Position numbers and translations under genes: made by a program. The notes below the pieces were generated by a model that did not search any database, had not been told where the DNA came from, and saw only the letters and a list, made by a program, of their open reading frames with translations. A DNA stretch of 64,000 bases from Lachnospiraceae bacterium (GTDB taxonomy: Bacteria; Bacillota; Clostridia; Lachnospirales; Lachnospiraceae): the NCBI GenBank assembly GCA_024399135.1, contig JAKSHY010000009.1, positions 38,288 through 102,287 of the forward strand, in the 5' to 3' direction. How positions within the stretch are numbered: position 1 is the stretch's first letter; each line of letters opens with the position of its first letter. This document shows positions 34,322 to 44,227 of this stretch, one piece after another.

Positions 34322-35335
34322 TTATGAAACTAGTGGAATAATAACTTGTATTCTAGTACCATTGGTAGAATTACTAATAATACTAAAATCACCCTTTAAT
34401 AAATTAATTCTTTCTTCCATAATGGACAGACCAAAATGATTTTTCTTCTTTTCATTATAGTCAAATCCTATTCCATTATCAGAAACAATAATCTCTATAG
34501 TATCATCATTATGTTTCACATGTAACATTACTTCAGTAGCATTACTATGTTTCATAGAATTGATTAAACATTCCTGAATAATTCTAAATATATTAAGATT
34601 GAGTTCCTGACAATCACCAACATCATCAATTTCAGAAATAAAATTTACTGAAGAATAATGTACCTTTAAATTATTAATGAAATCATTGATAGAATTAACG
34701 AAACCAAGATCATTAAATGACATAGGTCTTAAATTAAAAATAGTTTCCCTAATACCATCAATAACATTCTTTATATTCTTTGAACAGGTTTCTAATTCAA
34801 GCTTAGCACGAACAGGATCCTGATTAATAAACATAGAACTTAATTCTAAAGAATGAACAATGTGAACTAAATTCTGAACTGTAGAATCATGTAACTCAGC
34901 AGCAATACGTGAACGTTCCTTTTCCTGGATATCCATAATATGTCTGCCAGCATCAAATTCGGTTATATCATCATTAATGGAAGATTTTTCAACAGAAAGA
35001 TTATTAGTATCATTAATAGATTCATTTTCATCATCTATCAATTCTTTAAACTGTAAAATACGTTTATCTAGATCTTTAACCTGATTAAGATAATCTTCAT
35101 TAAGAGATAATAATTCAGACCTAAGTTTCTTTTCAGATTCAATTTTTCCTTCATAAACAGATGATGCGGTAAAAGGACTAAAAAACTTTAAATCTTCATC
35201 TGTAGCATCAACCTTGGAAAGAAATTCATCAATCTCAGAAATTTTATTATCATTATCTAATATTAAATTACATATATCTTTTTTCTTAGATAAATATGAA
35301 TAATATAAATCCTCGAATATTTCCAGCTTATTCAT
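34322..35335 (-). CDS. Cytosolic sensor histidine kinase (DegS-like)
   Basis: 337 residues from the ATG at 35335. There is no membrane segment. The N-terminal 130 residues are highly charged and helical, then HisKA_3 has H149 in RSRIAAELHDSTVQN, and HATPase follows (SDNGIGFDYN, FGLSIMEERI). This is the DegS type, which senses an intracellular signal. The start lacks a Shine-Dalgarno; TATTAT ends 6 nt upstream. The pair is inserted between rsmG and parA, where most Firmicutes have noc or nothing. Confidence 0.88.
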   Translation of the reverse strand: MNKLEIFEDLYYSYLSKKKDICNLILDNDNKISEIDEFLSKVDATDEDLKFFSPFTASSVYEGKIESEKKLRSELLSLNEDYLNQVKDLDKRILQFKELIDDENESINDTNNLSVEKSSINDDITEFDAGRHIMDIQEKERSRIAAELHDSTVQNLVHIVHSLELSSMFINQDPVRAKLELETCSKNIKNVIDGIRETIFNLRPMSFNDLGFVNSINDFINNLKVHYSSVNFISEIDDVGDCQELNLNIFRIIQECLINSMKHSNATEVMLHVKHNDDTIEIIVSDNGIGFDYNEKKKNHFGLSIMEERINLLKGDFSIISNSTNGTRIQVIIPLVS

Positions 35336-35388
35336 AAACAAATAATATTAAAAAAATAAATCAAAATCAACATACATAAAACTAAGAA

Positions 35389-36117
35389 TTACATTAATGG
35401 ATTCTTAGTAGGAACACCTGCTTTTCTAGGATACTTTGAAGAAGTATTTTTAATCTTATTAATTAAGAAAATAACTCTATACAAATCAGAATCTGGAAGA
35501 GTAAATTCAAAGCTATCCTTAAGTTCACCACCTAAAATAGAAATGGCTGATTTAGATGCTTCATATTCTTCATAGGCCTTATCAGCTTTATATGGAATAA
35601 AATATCCATTAACCTTAACAAATGGAAAACAAAATTCTGACAGTACTGTCATATTTGCAACAGCTCTTGATACACAAATATCAAAGCTTTCTCTAAATGA
35701 ACTATTATGTCCAAAGTCCTCAGCTCTTCCATGAAAAGCATCAATATCTAAAAGACCTAAATTATTAATTACTTCATTAAGAAAATTAATACGCTTATTT
35801 AATGAATCAAGTAATGTAACCTTAACATTAGGAAAAGCAATCTTAATAGGGATACCTGGAAAACCAGCACCAGTACCTACATCAATAAGACTAAGTGATT
35901 CTTTACTAATTGATGGAAAAACTTTAATAATAGAAAGACTATCAAGAAAATGCTTGGTAATAACATCTTCCCACTCAGTAATAGAAGTCAAATTCATAAA
36001 TGAATTCCACTCAACTAAAAGATCATAATAACGAGAAAACTGTTCTAACTGAGCAGAAGATAATGAGATATTTAATTCTTTTAATCCATTTTCGAATTTA
36101 TTAAAATTATGTTCCAT
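35389..36117 (-). CDS. rsmG: 16S rRNA (guanine527-N7)-methyltransferase
   Basis: 242 residues from the ATG at 36117; a longer frame to 36249 only overlaps mnmG. The SAM-binding loop reads IDVGTGAGFPGIPIKIAFPN. It methylates G527 in the 530 loop of 16S rRNA. Its start is 1 bp from the mnmG stop, so translation is coupled. Confidence 0.94.
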   Translation of the reverse strand: MEHNFNKFENGLKELNISLSSAQLEQFSRYYDLLVEWNSFMNLTSITEWEDVITKHFLDSLSIIKVFPSISKESLSLIDVGTGAGFPGIPIKIAFPNVKVTLLDSLNKRINFLNEVINNLGLLDIDAFHGRAEDFGHNSSFRESFDICVSRAVANMTVLSEFCFPFVKVNGYFIPYKADKAYEEYEASKSAISILGGELKDSFEFTLPDSDLYRVIFLINKIKNTSSKYPRKAGVPTKNPLM

Positions 36118-36118
36118 A

Positions 36119-38038
36119 TTATTTCTCACTACCACGAGAACTAAGATAAACAAGTAATACAGAAATATCTGATGGAGAAACACCAGATATTCTGGATGCC
36201 TGACCAACTGAAACTGGTTTAATACTCTTAAGCTTCTGTCTTGCTTCAAGTCTTAAGCTGTCTATATCATCATAATCAATATCAGATGGAATAAGTTTCT
36301 TTTCCATTCTCTTAAACTGTTCTACCTGTCTTAACTGTCTATCAATATAACCTTCATACTTAACTTCAATTTCAACTTCATCAATAACAGCTTTTGGTAA
36401 TGAAGGTCTATTAATATCAAATGGCGCAATAGAATCATAAGTAAGTTCAGGACGACATAGTAATTCAGCCAAACTTGTACTTTTTCCTAAAGGAGAACTT
36501 CCAAGTGAAACTAAAATATCCTGATTTTCCTTAGCTGCACCTATGTTTATACTCTTAATTCGATCAATTTCTTTTTCAATCAAAGATTTCTTTTCTAAAA
36601 ACTTTTCATATTCTTCATCAGTAATTAAACCAATATTATGACCAATAGGTCTGAGTCTCATATCTGCATTATCCTGACGAAGCAATAATCTATACTCTGC
36701 TCTAGAAGTCATCATTCTATATGGCTCGAAATTGTCTTTAGTAACTAAATCATCAATTAGTACACCAATATAAGCTTCAGATCTATCCAAAACAATTTCA
36801 TCTTTTCCTAAACATGAAAGAGCAGCATTAATACCGGCAATTAATCCTTGACCAGCAGCTTCTTCGTAGCCACTACTTCCATTAAACTGACCACCAGCAT
36901 ACAGACCTAATATATTTTTAAATCTTAGTGTTGCATACAACTGTCTTGGATTAATACAATCATATTCAATAGCATATGCATTCTTAACTATCTTACAGTT
37001 CTCCATACCAGGAACTGTCCTATACATCTTAAGCTGAACATCTTCAGGAAGTGAAGAAGACATTCCTGAAACATACATTTCATTAGTATATAATCCCTCA
37101 GGTTCAATGAATACCTGATGTCTTTCTTTATCAGAAAATTTAACAACCTTATCTTCGATAGAAGGACAATATCTTGGACCTGTTCCTTCTATCACACCTG
37201 CATAAATTGGAGATCTGTCTAAATTATCACGAATGATCTTATGAGTTTCTTCATTAGTATATGTTAAATAACAAGAAACCTGTTCTTTTTGAATTGCATC
37301 AGGGTCAGAACTAAAACTAAAAGGAACGATAGGATCATCACCCTTTTGTTCTTCCATTTTACTAAAATCCAAAGAACGTCTATCCATTCTGGCTGGAGTT
37401 CCAGTTTTGAATCGTCTAACCTCAATACCCATATTAACTAATGAATCAGTTAAATAATTAGCAGGCTGTAATCCATTAGGACCAGTATATGTAATAGCCT
37501 CGCCAGTTAAGCAGCGTGCTTTTAAATATGTACCAGTACATAAAACAACTGCCTTACAAAGATATGTTGTTCCAGTATATGTTTTAAGACCAACAATTCT
37601 TTTATTGACATTAGTGTCATTTTCTGATGAACATTCTTCCCATAATAGTTCAGTAACTTCAGCCTGCTTAATAGTTAAATGCTCCTGATTTTCCAAAACC
37701 ATACGCATTGATCTTGAATACTCAGATTTATCTGCCTGAGCTCGTAATGAATGAACAGCTGGTCCTTTAGAAACATTAAGCATCTTAGACTGAATGAAAG
37801 TTTTATCAATATTTTTTCCCATTTCACCGCCTAAGGCATCTATCTCTCTAACTATATGACCCTTAGATGATCCACCAATATTAGGATTACATGGCATAAG
37901 TGCAATACTATCAACAGAAACTGTGAAAATAACTGTATCTAAACCAAGTCTGGCACACGCAAGAGCAGCTTCACAACCAGCATGTCCTGCGCCAACAACA
38001 CAAATATCAACTTCTTCAACTAATGTATTAATACCCAT
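36119..38038 (-). CDS. mnmG: tRNA uridine-34 modification enzyme MnmG
   Basis: 639 residues. The N-terminal FAD site reads [19 protein letters not shown]; further signatures are [22 protein letters not shown] and [21 protein letters not shown]. With MnmE it installs carboxymethylaminomethyl groups at the wobble uridine. It lies 44 bp behind mnmE. Confidence 0.97.
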   Translation of the reverse strand: MGINTLVEEVDICVVGAGHAGCEAALACARLGLDTVIFTVSVDSIALMPCNPNIGGSSKGHIVREIDALGGEMGKNIDKTFIQSKMLNVSKGPAVHSLRAQADKSEYSRSMRMVLENQEHLTIKQAEVTELLWEECSSENDTNVNKRIVGLKTYTGTTYLCKAVVLCTGTYLKARCLTGEAITYTGPNGLQPANYLTDSLVNMGIEVRRFKTGTPARMDRRSLDFSKMEEQKGDDPIVPFSFSSDPDAIQKEQVSCYLTYTNEETHKIIRDNLDRSPIYAGVIEGTGPRYCPSIEDKVVKFSDKERHQVFIEPEGLYTNEMYVSGMSSSLPEDVQLKMYRTVPGMENCKIVKNAYAIEYDCINPRQLYATLRFKNILGLYAGGQFNGSSGYEEAAGQGLIAGINAALSCLGKDEIVLDRSEAYIGVLIDDLVTKDNFEPYRMMTSRAEYRLLLRQDNADMRLRPIGHNIGLITDEEYEKFLEKKSLIEKEIDRIKSINIGAAKENQDILVSLGSSPLGKSTSLAELLCRPELTYDSIAPFDINRPSLPKAVIDEVEIEVKYEGYIDRQLRQVEQFKRMEKKLIPSDIDYDDIDSLRLEARQKLKSIKPVSVGQASRISGVSPSDISVLLVYLSSRGSEK

Positions 38039-38082
38039 TAATAATCCATGCCTCTTTCAATAGAGTTATTTAATCAGAATGA

Positions 38083-39462
38083 TTATTTACCCATACAGAA
38101 TTTACTAAATATCTCATTAACTAAATCATCAGATACTTCTTCACCTATAATAGAACCTAATGAAGCATATGCACTCATTAAATCAATAGAATAAAAATCT
38201 TCAGGTAATCCCAATTCAATAGAATTTTTAACCTGGCTAATTGAAGATAATGCTAACGACAATGCTTCCTTATGTCTTTCATTAGTAATCATTACTTCAT
38301 TAGAAGAATCTATTTCTTTTAATGTAAACATATTCATAATAGAATCTTCTAGTTCTTCTATACCAAGTTCATTAAGCATTGATGTTTTAATTATTAATGA
38401 ATCAGGAACTAATTTAACCAATTCATCATAATCAACTTTACTTTCTAAATCCTGTTTATTTAATAAAACTATACTTTTCTTATTCTTAAGCATAGTAATA
38501 ATATTCATATCATTTTCATCTAAAGCTTTTGAAGAATCAACAACATATAATATTAAATCAGCATTTTCAGCATACTCTATGGCATATTTAACACCTATAG
38601 ATTCAACTACATCTTCAGTTTCTCTGATACCTGCTGTATCAACAACTAATAGATTAATATTTCCAAGAGTAATTTTTTCTTCAATAATATCTCTTGTTGT
38701 TCCTTCAATATCTGTAACAATAGCTCTGTCAAATCCAGATAGTACATTTAATAAAGAAGATTTTCCAGCATTAGGCTTTCCTACTATAACTGTACGAATT
38801 CCATCTTTAACTAAACGTCCATTATTATGAGAACGTAATAATTTTTCTATATTTTTTTCAATATCACTTATCTTTTCTAATAATCTGTCACTATATCCGT
38901 CCAAAGATATATGTTCTGGATCATCCAAAGCAGATTCGATAAAAGCAATTTCATAGATAATTGATTCTCTTAATTCCTTAATCTTATCATATACCGAACC
39001 TCTTAATTGAGAAACAGATGATTTAAGTGAAAGATTAGATTCTGAAGCAATTAAATCCATAACGGCTTCAGCTTTTGAAAGATCAAGACGTCCGTTTAAA
39101 AAAGCTCTTTTGGTGAATTCTCCTGGTAATGCCAATCTGGCACCCTTTTTTACTACTAAATCTAAAATTTTATTAGTAACGAATACTCCACCATGACAAT
39201 TAATCTCAACGGTGTCTTCAGAAGTAAAGCTTTTAGGTCCTTTAAAATATGAAACTAAGACCTCATCTATTATTTCTTCACCATCTAAAAGAAAGCCATA
39301 ACTAATGGTATGGCTTTCTTTTGATTTCAATATATGTTTGTAAGAAGGATTCACGAATATGGAATCCACAATCTCTACTGCATCCTGACCACTAACACGA
39401 ATTATACTAATTCCTGAATTAGATAACGCAGTAGCAATTGCACAAATAGTGTCATTCAACAT
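38083..39462 (-). CDS. mnmE: tRNA modification GTPase MnmE
   Basis: 459 residues. The N-terminal tetrahydrofolate-binding domain begins MLNDTICAIATALSNSGISIIRVSG. The GTPase domain has GKPNAGKSSLLN (G1), DTAG (G3) and NKQD (G4). The C-terminus ends CMGK, the conserved CxGK motif. It starts 2 bp after jag. Confidence 0.97.
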   Translation of the reverse strand: MLNDTICAIATALSNSGISIIRVSGQDAVEIVDSIFVNPSYKHILKSKESHTISYGFLLDGEEIIDEVLVSYFKGPKSFTSEDTVEINCHGGVFVTNKILDLVVKKGARLALPGEFTKRAFLNGRLDLSKAEAVMDLIASESNLSLKSSVSQLRGSVYDKIKELRESIIYEIAFIESALDDPEHISLDGYSDRLLEKISDIEKNIEKLLRSHNNGRLVKDGIRTVIVGKPNAGKSSLLNVLSGFDRAIVTDIEGTTRDIIEEKITLGNINLLVVDTAGIRETEDVVESIGVKYAIEYAENADLILYVVDSSKALDENDMNIITMLKNKKSIVLLNKQDLESKVDYDELVKLVPDSLIIKTSMLNELGIEELEDSIMNMFTLKEIDSSNEVMITNERHKEALSLALSSISQVKNSIELGLPEDFYSIDLMSAYASLGSIIGEEVSDDLVNEIFSKFCMGK

Positions 39463-39464
39463 AA

Positions 39465-40088
39465 TTATTTCTTTAATGTAATAACTACTTTTCTAAATGG
39501 TTCTTCACCTTCTGAATGTGTTGTTACGAACTTATCATTCTGTAAAGCAGAATGAATGATTCTTCTTTCATATGGATTCATAGGCTCTAATGTAACTGGA
39601 CGACGATTTCTCTTAACCTTAGAAGCCATATTCTTAGCAAGATTTTCTAAAGTCTGACGACGACGACGTCTGTAATCTTCAGTATCAACCTTAACATGAA
39701 TCTTTTCTTCTGAATTCTTATTAACAACTAAGTTAACAAGATACTGAATAGAATCAAGTGTCTGTCCTCTCTTACCAATAAGAACACCCATATCATCACC
39801 TGACAAATCAATATTCATTGTCTTGTCAAATTCATCATATTTAACATTAACAACAACAGCCATATCCATTGCTGTAAAGACATCCTTTAAGAAATCCTTA
39901 GCAACATCATCAATATTTGACATAGCTCTTGCTTTAATAACTGCAGGCTTAGAACCTATTCCTAAAAATCCTGAAGTACCTTCTTCAATTACTTCATACT
40001 CTAACTTATCTCTTGTGATAACTAATTTTGCACATGCATCAACAATAGCATCATCTACTGTTTTAGCAGAAAACTCCATATATTCCAT
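39465..40088 (-). CDS. jag: RNA-binding protein Jag/KhpB
   Basis: 207 residues. The Jag-N domain (SAKTVDDAIVDACAKL, EEGTSGFLGIGSKPAVI) is followed by a KH domain (GVLIGKRGQTLDSIQYLVNLVV) and an R3H domain (PMNPYERRIIHSALQ, ending SEGEEPFRKVVI). It binds RNA with KhpA and influences wall growth and division in other Firmicutes. It follows yidC by 11 bp. Confidence 0.94.
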   Translation of the reverse strand: MEYMEFSAKTVDDAIVDACAKLVITRDKLEYEVIEEGTSGFLGIGSKPAVIKARAMSNIDDVAKDFLKDVFTAMDMAVVVNVKYDEFDKTMNIDLSGDDMGVLIGKRGQTLDSIQYLVNLVVNKNSEEKIHVKVDTEDYRRRRRQTLENLAKNMASKVKRNRRPVTLEPMNPYERRIIHSALQNDKFVTTHSEGEEPFRKVVITLKK

Positions 40089-40099
40089 GGTATTTCTCC

Positions 40100-41413
40100 C
40101 TATTTATCATTACTACGGTTATTATACTGACTTACCATATTTGCTTTAGCAGCAAGACTACCAGGAGCATACTGCTTATTATTCTGATAATACTCAGTAG
40201 CTTCCTTCATAGCAGCATCCTTTTCCTTTTTAGATACGGAATTATCAATAGAAGCTTTTTCGGCCATTGATCTTCTAGGACTCTGAGGACCTGCAATATT
40301 TCTAGTATTCATATTAGCATAGCTGTTAACTTTGTTAGGATCTATTCCTCTCTTTTCAAGCTTTTTCTTATGCTTTTCAAGATTAATCTTAATCTGTTCA
40401 TCAATATCCATCTTATCTAGATGTTTATTAATAACAACCTGCTGAACTGAACGAACAACAGCACCTGCAATCCAGTAAATACCAATACCAGCTGAGAAGC
40501 TTAAACAGAAAAATGCACTCATAAGAGGCATAATCTTATTCATCATTCCCATTGACTGCTGCATAGATGCTGCAGTATCTGACTGATTACCATTATTAGC
40601 AGGCTGTGGCATTAATTTAGTATTAAACCACTGAGTAGCAGCAGCTAAAACTGGAATCATAATTGCAGCAATTAATAATCCCCATTTAGCATTAGCCCAT
40701 GCATCCCTAATCATATCCATAGGAGAATTAGTTAAATTCATTCCTAAAAATACGTTATATGTTCTAATCTTATCAACTGCATCTGCACACTGAGCACCAG
40801 CATAACCTGTTAATGTATCAATGTTCATATTATTTAAACAGTCGATAACAGCATTTACTTCATTACCTTCAATATCAAAATTGCTTACATACTGTGCTGA
40901 AGTAGATAATTGTTTAATTTCTTCAACGAATCCACCTTCAATAACATGCTTAGCAACTACTTCGAATTTTTCCTTTAAAGTAGGAATGTAAGCTGGTAAA
41001 GAATAAATAACTCTGTAAAGAGCAAATAAAATAGGCATCTGAATCAATAACTGAACACAAGAACCTGATGGTGAAGTACCATACTTTGCGTATACTTCCT
41101 TAGTTTCAGCATTCATTGCCATCATCGAATCATTATCTTTTTTTCCTTTATACTTAGCCTGAATTGCCTGAATTTCAGGATTCATTTTAGCTGAAAGCTT
41201 ACTAAACTTTTGCTGCTTAATAGTTAAAGGTGTAAGTAAAAGGTAAATAACGATTGTAAAAAAGATAATTGAAAGACCAACAAGACCGCTATCAAAGCTA
41301 CCTAATATAAAATCCAAAACATTAAAAATAGCATTAATAATAGGTCCCAATAAATACTTAGCAATTGGTCCTAAAATTGAACCCTGGTATTGGGTTAATA
41401 AAATACCGTTCAT
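40100..41413 (-). CDS. yidC: Membrane protein insertase YidC
   Basis: 437 residues. The conserved core begins at ILGSFDSGLVGLSIIFFTIVIYLLLTPLTIKQQKFS and continues with QLLIQMPILFALYRVIYSLP. There is a large soluble insert (about residues 165 to 215) and a long basic, flexible C-terminal tail (about 355 to 437) that could contact the ribosome. No lipobox is seen at the N-terminus. It inserts membrane proteins with or without SecYEG. Confidence 0.95.
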   Translation of the reverse strand: MNGILLTQYQGSILGPIAKYLLGPIINAIFNVLDFILGSFDSGLVGLSIIFFTIVIYLLLTPLTIKQQKFSKLSAKMNPEIQAIQAKYKGKKDNDSMMAMNAETKEVYAKYGTSPSGSCVQLLIQMPILFALYRVIYSLPAYIPTLKEKFEVVAKHVIEGGFVEEIKQLSTSAQYVSNFDIEGNEVNAVIDCLNNMNIDTLTGYAGAQCADAVDKIRTYNVFLGMNLTNSPMDMIRDAWANAKWGLLIAAIMIPVLAAATQWFNTKLMPQPANNGNQSDTAASMQQSMGMMNKIMPLMSAFFCLSFSAGIGIYWIAGAVVRSVQQVVINKHLDKMDIDEQIKINLEKHKKKLEKRGIDPNKVNSYANMNTRNIAGPQSPRRSMAEKASIDNSVSKKEKDAAMKEATEYYQNNKQYAPGSLAAKANMVSQYNNRSNDK

Positions 41414-41452
41414 TTAAAACCTAAACCTTTCCATAATAAAGGAATCAAAAAA

Positions 41453-41662
41453 CTATGGCACTGGATCATAACCACCTTTAGAAAAAGGATTACAACGTAA
41501 AATTCTCCATAAAGCCAACAAACCTCCTTTAAATGCGCCATACTTCTCAATTGCCTGCAAACCATAATCTGAACATGATGGTATATACGGACATTTAGTA
41601 CGCTTTAAAGGAGATAAGTATTTTTTGTATATCTTTATTAAAAAAATAAATAATTTCTTCAT
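41453..41662 (-). CDS. yidD: Membrane protein insertion efficiency factor YidD
   Basis: 69 residues with the full family pattern: [32 protein letters not shown] and a late [12 protein letters not shown], with the two Cys. It sits between rnpA and yidC, as in most bacteria. Confidence 0.95.
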   Translation of the reverse strand: MKKLFIFLIKIYKKYLSPLKRTKCPYIPSCSDYGLQAIEKYGAFKGGLLALWRILRCNPFSKGGYDPVP

Positions 41663-41673
41663 AGATTAACGGA

Positions 41674-42012
41674 TTACTTCATAACAATTTTATGAAGCGA
41701 AGATAAATGTAATAATGCACTGTCTATTTCTTTAAAGGAAACAGAGGAGGCACTGCCTCGGGCGACGATTACAATGTCTAAACCACTATTAAACATTTTT
41801 TCCTGTAATCGGTAACTTTCTTTAATTAACCTTTTAATTCTATGACGGACTACACTATTTCCAACTTTTTTCGAAACACTAATTCCTAATCTGTTATAAG
41901 ATGTGTTATTTTCCAGAATATACATAACTAAAAACTTATTGGCTTTATATCTGCCATTCTTATAAACAGTAGAAAATTGAATTGTGTTGTGTAATCCCTG
42001 TGTAAATTTCAT
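41674..42012 (-). CDS. rnpA: Ribonuclease P protein component
   Basis: 112 residues from the ATG at 42012; a TTG at 42027 falls inside the rpmH terminator T-tract. The RNR-like motif reads VGNSVVRHRIKRLIKESYR. It assists the P RNA in maturing tRNA 5' ends. No clear Shine-Dalgarno is present, and an intrinsic terminator separates it from rpmH, so expression depends on read-through or on a nearby promoter that I cannot identify. Confidence 0.93.
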   Translation of the reverse strand: MKFTQGLHNTIQFSTVYKNGRYKANKFLVMYILENNTSYNRLGISVSKKVGNSVVRHRIKRLIKESYRLQEKMFNSGLDIVIVARGSASSVSFKEIDSALLHLSSLHKIVMK

Positions 42013-42024
42013 TTTCTGTGTGCG

Positions 42025-42050
42025 CAAAAAAGGCCACTAATTAGTGGCCT
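42025..42050 (-). terminator. Intrinsic terminator between rpmH and rnpA
   Basis: AGGCCACTAA/TTAGTGGCCT forms a perfect 10-bp palindrome followed on the minus strand by TTTTTT. The rpmH stop codon (42049-42051) lies at the base of the stem. It would lower rnpA-yidC expression relative to L34. Confidence 0.85.
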
Positions 42051-42183
42051 AAGCTGACAATACTTTTCTTCCCTTAGCACGTCTTGCAGCTAAAACCTTA
42101 CGTCCACCAGGAGTACTCATTCTAGCTCTAAATCCATGAACCTTAGATCTCTGTCTTTTCTTAGGCTGAAATGTCATTTTCAT
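42049..42183 (-). CDS. rpmH: Ribosomal protein L34
   Basis: 44 residues, [18 protein letters not shown] and on to the basic end GRKVLSA, the usual L34 sequence. The Shine-Dalgarno (AAAGGAGGTG) is very strong. It is a small basic protein of the large subunit, transcribed away from oriC. Confidence 0.97.
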   Translation of the reverse strand: MKMTFQPKKRQRSKVHGFRARMSTPGGRKVLAARRAKGRKVLSA

Positions 42184-42222
42184 ATCGGAACACCTCCTTT
42201 GTCTTAGGAAAATAACAAAACG

Positions 42223-42252
42223 ATTATAATAGAAATAACATTACAGTGTCAA
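42223..42252 (-). promoter_or_regulatory. Strong promoter of rpmH
   Basis: TTGACA (42247-42252), an 18-bp spacer and TATAAT (42223-42228) on the minus strand, both perfect sigma-A hexamers. Confidence 0.8.
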
Positions 42253-42289
42253 GTTAAAAAAAGTCCAAAAAACCTTTAAAAATCAATAT

Positions 42290-42656
42290 TTTTTTTAAAT
42301 CTATATATAGTAATTGAACAATATTATTAATACTAAATATAGTAATCAAATTATACACATAAATTTACATAAATTAATCCACATTATGTGGATAATTTTG
42401 TGGATAACTGTGTATAAATATATTTTTTATGTTATAATCAATACGTTTATATGCTAATAACCTTTATTCACATTTTCCACGTAAACTGTATTATGAAAAA
42501 GGATTATGTCAACTCTAAAACACTACTAAAATAAAGGTTTTAAGCTTCGTATCAATTTGAAATTTATACCTGTTTATATTAATATGTGAATTGTCAAAAT
42601 ATATATTTATCCACTTTAACTGATATTTCACAAATATTTTTCAGAAAGGTATTAAA
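42290..42656. other. oriC: oriC, left part (rpmH-dnaA gap) with DnaA boxes
   Basis: AT-rich DNA carries TGTGGATAA twice (42387-42395, 42399-42407), TGTGTATAA (42409-42417), TTATACACA (42351-42359) and TTATCCACT (42607-42615). TAATCCACA (42375-42383) is a near match. The three close boxes form a cluster pointing left. An extended -10 (TATGTTATAAT, TATAAT at 42433-42438) just beyond them is probably the dnaA promoter, so DnaA can repress its own gene. Confidence 0.85.
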
Positions 42657-44021
42657 ATGTCTGATAAAAATTACAAGAATTATATAGAAGAAAACTGGAA
42701 TCTTATTAAAAATAATATGCAGGAAGAATATGAGATTTCTGATATTTCTTATAATACATGGATTAATCCTCTAAAATTTTATGATTTTAAGGATGATACT
42801 GTATTAATAATGATACCTTCTGATCAGTCACAGGCATCTAACTATATTTCTAATAAATATGGAATATATTTTAAGGTTATGATTTCCGAAATGATTAATC
42901 ATGATGTTAATATTAATTTCATATTAGAAAAGGATGCTGAAAAAAATGATTCAGTACCATCTAATACTGTTTATAACATTAATTATGAAAATGCTAATCT
43001 TAATTCTAAATACAGGTTTGATACTTTCGTAGTTGGTAATAATAATAAGTTCGCACATTCAGCAGCTTTAGCAGTAGCAGAATCTCCAGGTACTGCTTAC
43101 AATCCTCTTTATTTATATGGAGGATCAGGTCTTGGTAAAACTCACTTAATGCATTCTATAGGACATTTTATATTAGATCATAATCCTAATATGAAAGTTC
43201 TTTATGTTACTTCCCAAAGTTATACCAATGAAATAGTTAATGCAATTAGATCAGGTAGTGCATCTAAAATGTCTGAAATCAGAGATAAATACAGTTCTGT
43301 TGATGTATTACTTGTAGATGATATTCAGTATGTAATAGGAAAAGAAGCAACTCAGCAGGAATTTTTTAATACATTTAATGAATTACATTCAACTGGAAAG
43401 CAGATTATTATTTCTTCTGATAAACCTCCAAAAGAAATGGAAACATTAGAAGAAAGATTCAGAACAAGATTTGAATGGGGATTAATTGCTGATATACAGG
43501 CTCCTGATTATGAAACAAGAATGGCTATTCTTAAAAAGAATGCTGAAAACTATGGAAAAGAAATAGATGATGCTGTTTTTGAATACATAGCAGAAAATAT
43601 TACTTCTAATATAAGAGAACTTGAAGGTGCATATAACAAACTTATTGCATTTTCAAGACTTCATAAGGTTGATATTTCAATGGATATATTAGAAGAAGCT
43701 TTAAAAGATATTGTTAATCCTAATCAAATTAAAGAAATAACACCTGAAAATATTATTAATACAGTTGCTGAACACTTCGGTATTTCATCAGAAGATATAA
43801 CATCAAAAAGAAGAACTAATGATTTAGTACTTCCAAGACAGATATGTATGTATCTTTGTAAAAATTTAACTCAGGAATCATTACAGGACATTGCTAAAGC
43901 TTTAAATAAAAAAGATCATACAACAGTTATGCACGGAATAAGAAAAATTTCAGAGGATATCTTAGTGGATAAATCTTTAGCAAATAAAGTAGATATAATT
44001 AAGAAAAAAATAGTACCTTAA
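42657..44021 (+). CDS. dnaA: Chromosomal replication initiator DnaA
   Basis: 454 residues. Domain I is at the N-terminus, the AAA+ domain has Walker A GGSGLGKTHL and Walker B VLLVDDIQ, and domain IV ends with LPRQICMYLCKN and KKDHTTVMHGIRKI, which bind DnaA boxes. Shine-Dalgarno AGAAAGG. It opens oriC and starts the plus-strand replichore genes. Confidence 0.98.
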   Translation: MSDKNYKNYIEENWNLIKNNMQEEYEISDISYNTWINPLKFYDFKDDTVLIMIPSDQSQASNYISNKYGIYFKVMISEMINHDVNINFILEKDAEKNDSVPSNTVYNINYENANLNSKYRFDTFVVGNNNKFAHSAALAVAESPGTAYNPLYLYGGSGLGKTHLMHSIGHFILDHNPNMKVLYVTSQSYTNEIVNAIRSGSASKMSEIRDKYSSVDVLLVDDIQYVIGKEATQQEFFNTFNELHSTGKQIIISSDKPPKEMETLEERFRTRFEWGLIADIQAPDYETRMAILKKNAENYGKEIDDAVFEYIAENITSNIRELEGAYNKLIAFSRLHKVDISMDILEEALKDIVNPNQIKEITPENIINTVAEHFGISSEDITSKRRTNDLVLPRQICMYLCKNLTQESLQDIAKALNKKDHTTVMHGIRKISEDILVDKSLANKVDIIKKKIVP

Positions 44022-44227
44022 TATATCCACTTATTACACATCTTATAAATAACTTATACACATGGTTATCATTTAATTTTTTATAATAAAATGCTATAAT
44101 ATAGTGGTTATCCACAAATAAACATCTACTACTAATATTAATACTAATAAATTTATTAATATATTACTTTTAGGTGTACAACTCATTTGATTAATTATCA
44201 TTTTTTCAGGAAAGGAAATTATCCACA
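44022..44227. other. oriC: oriC, right part (dnaA-dnaN gap) with DnaA boxes and DnaA-trio-like tract
   Basis: TTATACACA (44054-44062), a perfect TTATCCACA (44108-44116) and another TTATCCACA abutting the dnaN ATG (44219-44227). Nine bases after the middle box begins a run of CTA/ATA-type triplets (44126-44150, starting CTACTACTA), whose complement reads 3'-GATGATGAT-5', the DnaA-trio pattern where strands are first opened. An extended -10 (TGCTATAAT, 44092-44100) is a likely dnaN promoter. Confidence 0.8.

Noticed and set aside
36118..36249. Extended N-terminus of RsmG
   Set aside because: The extra 44 residues overlap mnmG, are hydrophobic and lack family similarity; the ATG at 36117 gives the normal start.
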